Translations under genes and position numbers: made by a program
Notes under the pieces: generated by a model
The model's input: only the letters and a program-made list of their open reading frames with translations
The model's database searches: none
What the model was told of the DNA's origin: nothing
Shown here: positions 62,581 to 64,000 of the stretch, piece after piece
Layout of the letters: each line of letters opens with the position of its first letter
Position numbering within the stretch: the stretch's first letter is position 1
DNA from: Phoronis australis
Taxonomy: Eukaryota > Phoronida > Phoronidae
Assembly: GCA_002633005.1 (NCBI GenBank)
Contig: NMRA01000579.1
Span: forward strand, 143,772 to 207,771
Direction of reading: 5' to 3'
DNA: 64,000 nucleotides

Positions 62581-62839
62581 GTATCAGCACCGACGGCTAG
62601 CCCAGTACTACCGACCGTCCAGGAAGACATATATTCAATAGTGGACTACTGTTGGTAGTGGACAAGTCGATTGAAGGCATTCATACTCAGTGTACAGTTG
62701 AAACGCAAGGTGTCAGATTACACAATTATTACTTTTGTTTGTTACTTGCCATCTAGTGAAGGGTCATCCCGCGGACAAAATAGCAGCCTATATTTTTCTC
62801 ATCTGTTGACGCAACAATATAACTCGGCAGAGGCTGTCG

Positions 62840-63670
62840 TAGTATAGTTATCTGCGGCGATTTTAATGCAAGAGTGAACTCACTCGGTGACGTAATTGAG
62901 GAATTGGTAATATTCCTAAACGGAATGTAATTGATGATGCTCCCGTTAATTCACATGGTACATCTCTAATTGATTTCCTTTTAGACTCGAAAATGCATAT
63001 TGTAAATGGGAGGGTCAACTCTGAAAGTGGTGAAGTCCAAGTTTTCTTCCACTGGTACGGCAGTTGTTGATTATTTTATTACCCCAACGATTGTTTTGGC
63101 GAGTGTGAGCTTCCAAATTCAGAACACAAAAAAGCTTATTGATATGCTAAGCATCTCGCATCTAGTGAACGAAAGATGCAAAGCTCCTGATCATTCATTG
63201 TTGACCTTTGAACTCAGGGTTCATCAGTGCGTCCAGCTTGATAACGCGCTTGGTGAGGAGAACATGACAAATGAGACTCATGGTCGTTATCACACGAGTG
63301 TTCCTTTACCGGACAACTTTATTACTTCACCTGAATATGCGTCATCTATTAGCGAAACAATTGCAAAAATTGAAAATCAGGAAACTGTAAACATAGCTCA
63401 TGATTGTTTTTGCCACAATAACTTGTTTTCACAAATGGACACACGTCTTCCATATAAGGATGTTGGTAAACATTCACGCAAAAATTCAAGTACCACAAGC
63501 CATATACTGGAATGCACAATTCTCTGCATCATGGACATTAATGTGCCAGAAAGAAAGAGAATTTTTGAAATGTAAAGGGAATACTGCACTAAGGAAGGTA
63601 CTTAGAAAAGTATTTAAAACTGCCCAAAACAATTTTGGCAAACTTTTGAGACAAACTGAGAGCTTATAAC
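62840..63670 (+). pseudogene. Decayed non-LTR retrotransposon fragment (endonuclease and linker)
   Basis: Several frames together show an apurinic-type endonuclease: VICGDFNARVNSLGDV (about 62849-62890), a later TSLIDFLLDSK and IVNGRV stretch, VVDYFITP (about 63060-63085) and APDHSLLTFEL (about 63182-63215). After it comes a charged linker with QKEREFLKC and RKVFKTAQNNF (about 63550-63640), typical of the region before the reverse transcriptase. Frameshifts and in-frame stops break it, so it is inactive. The longest single frame is 63006-63575. The reverse transcriptase is not seen before the window ends. The family (CR1, L2 or RTE-like) is not resolved. Confidence 0.7.
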
Positions 63671-64000
63671 AAAAGTTATGGAAAAGATGGAAAATCTCAA
63701 TACCGAAAATCCGCAGGTATTCTAGATGGAAGTGTTGTCCAAGTTCTCCTCACGTCTTTGATGTGATGAAGTTTCACGTATAAAATAATGTAAGATGACG
63801 ATATAGTACAAGAACTGGAGTCTTTTCGTGAAAGAAGGAAGTCCGAGTTTTGTGCAAGTCTTGCCGGCAGGCCGTAAACTGTGATTCTACTGAATGGCAA
63901 ACTCCTTGAAAGTTATGCGTGTTATCTGAGGCCGTACGAGTGTTCCTACGCTACGACCACGTTATCCTACATTTAGACTTGCAGTTCCTTAATATCCTGA

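Noticed and set aside
62300-62590. 96-codon minus-strand frame with His-, Pro- and Ala-rich repeats
   Set aside because: It is the translation of the GC-rich tandem dimer.

Overview
This window is nuclear DNA of a multicellular animal. It is AT-rich, the genes are split into many short exons with GT-AG introns, and dispersed and tandem repeats fill the spaces. No bacterial operon, rRNA gene or CRISPR array is visible. The single FRMD3/5-type gene, the compact introns and the protein divergence suggest an invertebrate, perhaps a marine deuterostome such as a hemichordate, echinoderm or lancelet. That placement is an inference.

Three protein-coding genes were rebuilt exon by exon from splice sites, reading frame and family knowledge. 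(1) Plus strand, 1458-6468: the 3' part of a JmjC (cupin-type) oxygenase gene. Its product carries an EF-hand pair and ends in the ER-retention signal KDEL; its 5' exons lie upstream of the window. (2) Minus strand, 42649 to 12410: a complete FERM-domain gene of the FRMD3/FRMD5 family, with 12 coding exons and 554 codons, an N-terminal FERM domain and a C-terminal membrane anchor. Intron 1 is about 13.7 kb. (3) Minus strand, 58741 to 46810 (coding): a complete HMG-CoA reductase gene (HMGCR) with 17 coding exons and 890 codons. It has the sterol-sensing membrane domain, the catalytic domain and the AMPK-site serine. A likely 5' untranslated exon and promoter (CCAAT box plus CRE) lie near 61955-62017.

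Layout: genes 1 and 2 converge across a roughly 6 kb gap (6469-12409). Genes 2 and 3 lie head to tail on the minus strand. Beyond the HMGCR promoter are a GC-rich tandem dimer (about 62395-62580) and a decayed non-LTR retrotransposon endonuclease fragment (about 62840-63670).

The most notable signals are these: a near-identical 384-bp duplication carrying HMGCR exon 13, with an N at the junction (probably an assembly duplication, possibly real); seven copies of a perfect NF-Y CCAAT motif at exact 26-bp spacing just inside an HMGCR intron; an 80-bp tandem array made from the 3' end and splice donor of an FRMD exon; an altered Insig-binding tetrapeptide in HMGCR; a five-codon upstream ORF overlapping the FRMD start codon; and several uncharacterised inverted-repeat mobile elements. 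No new multi-gene system was found.
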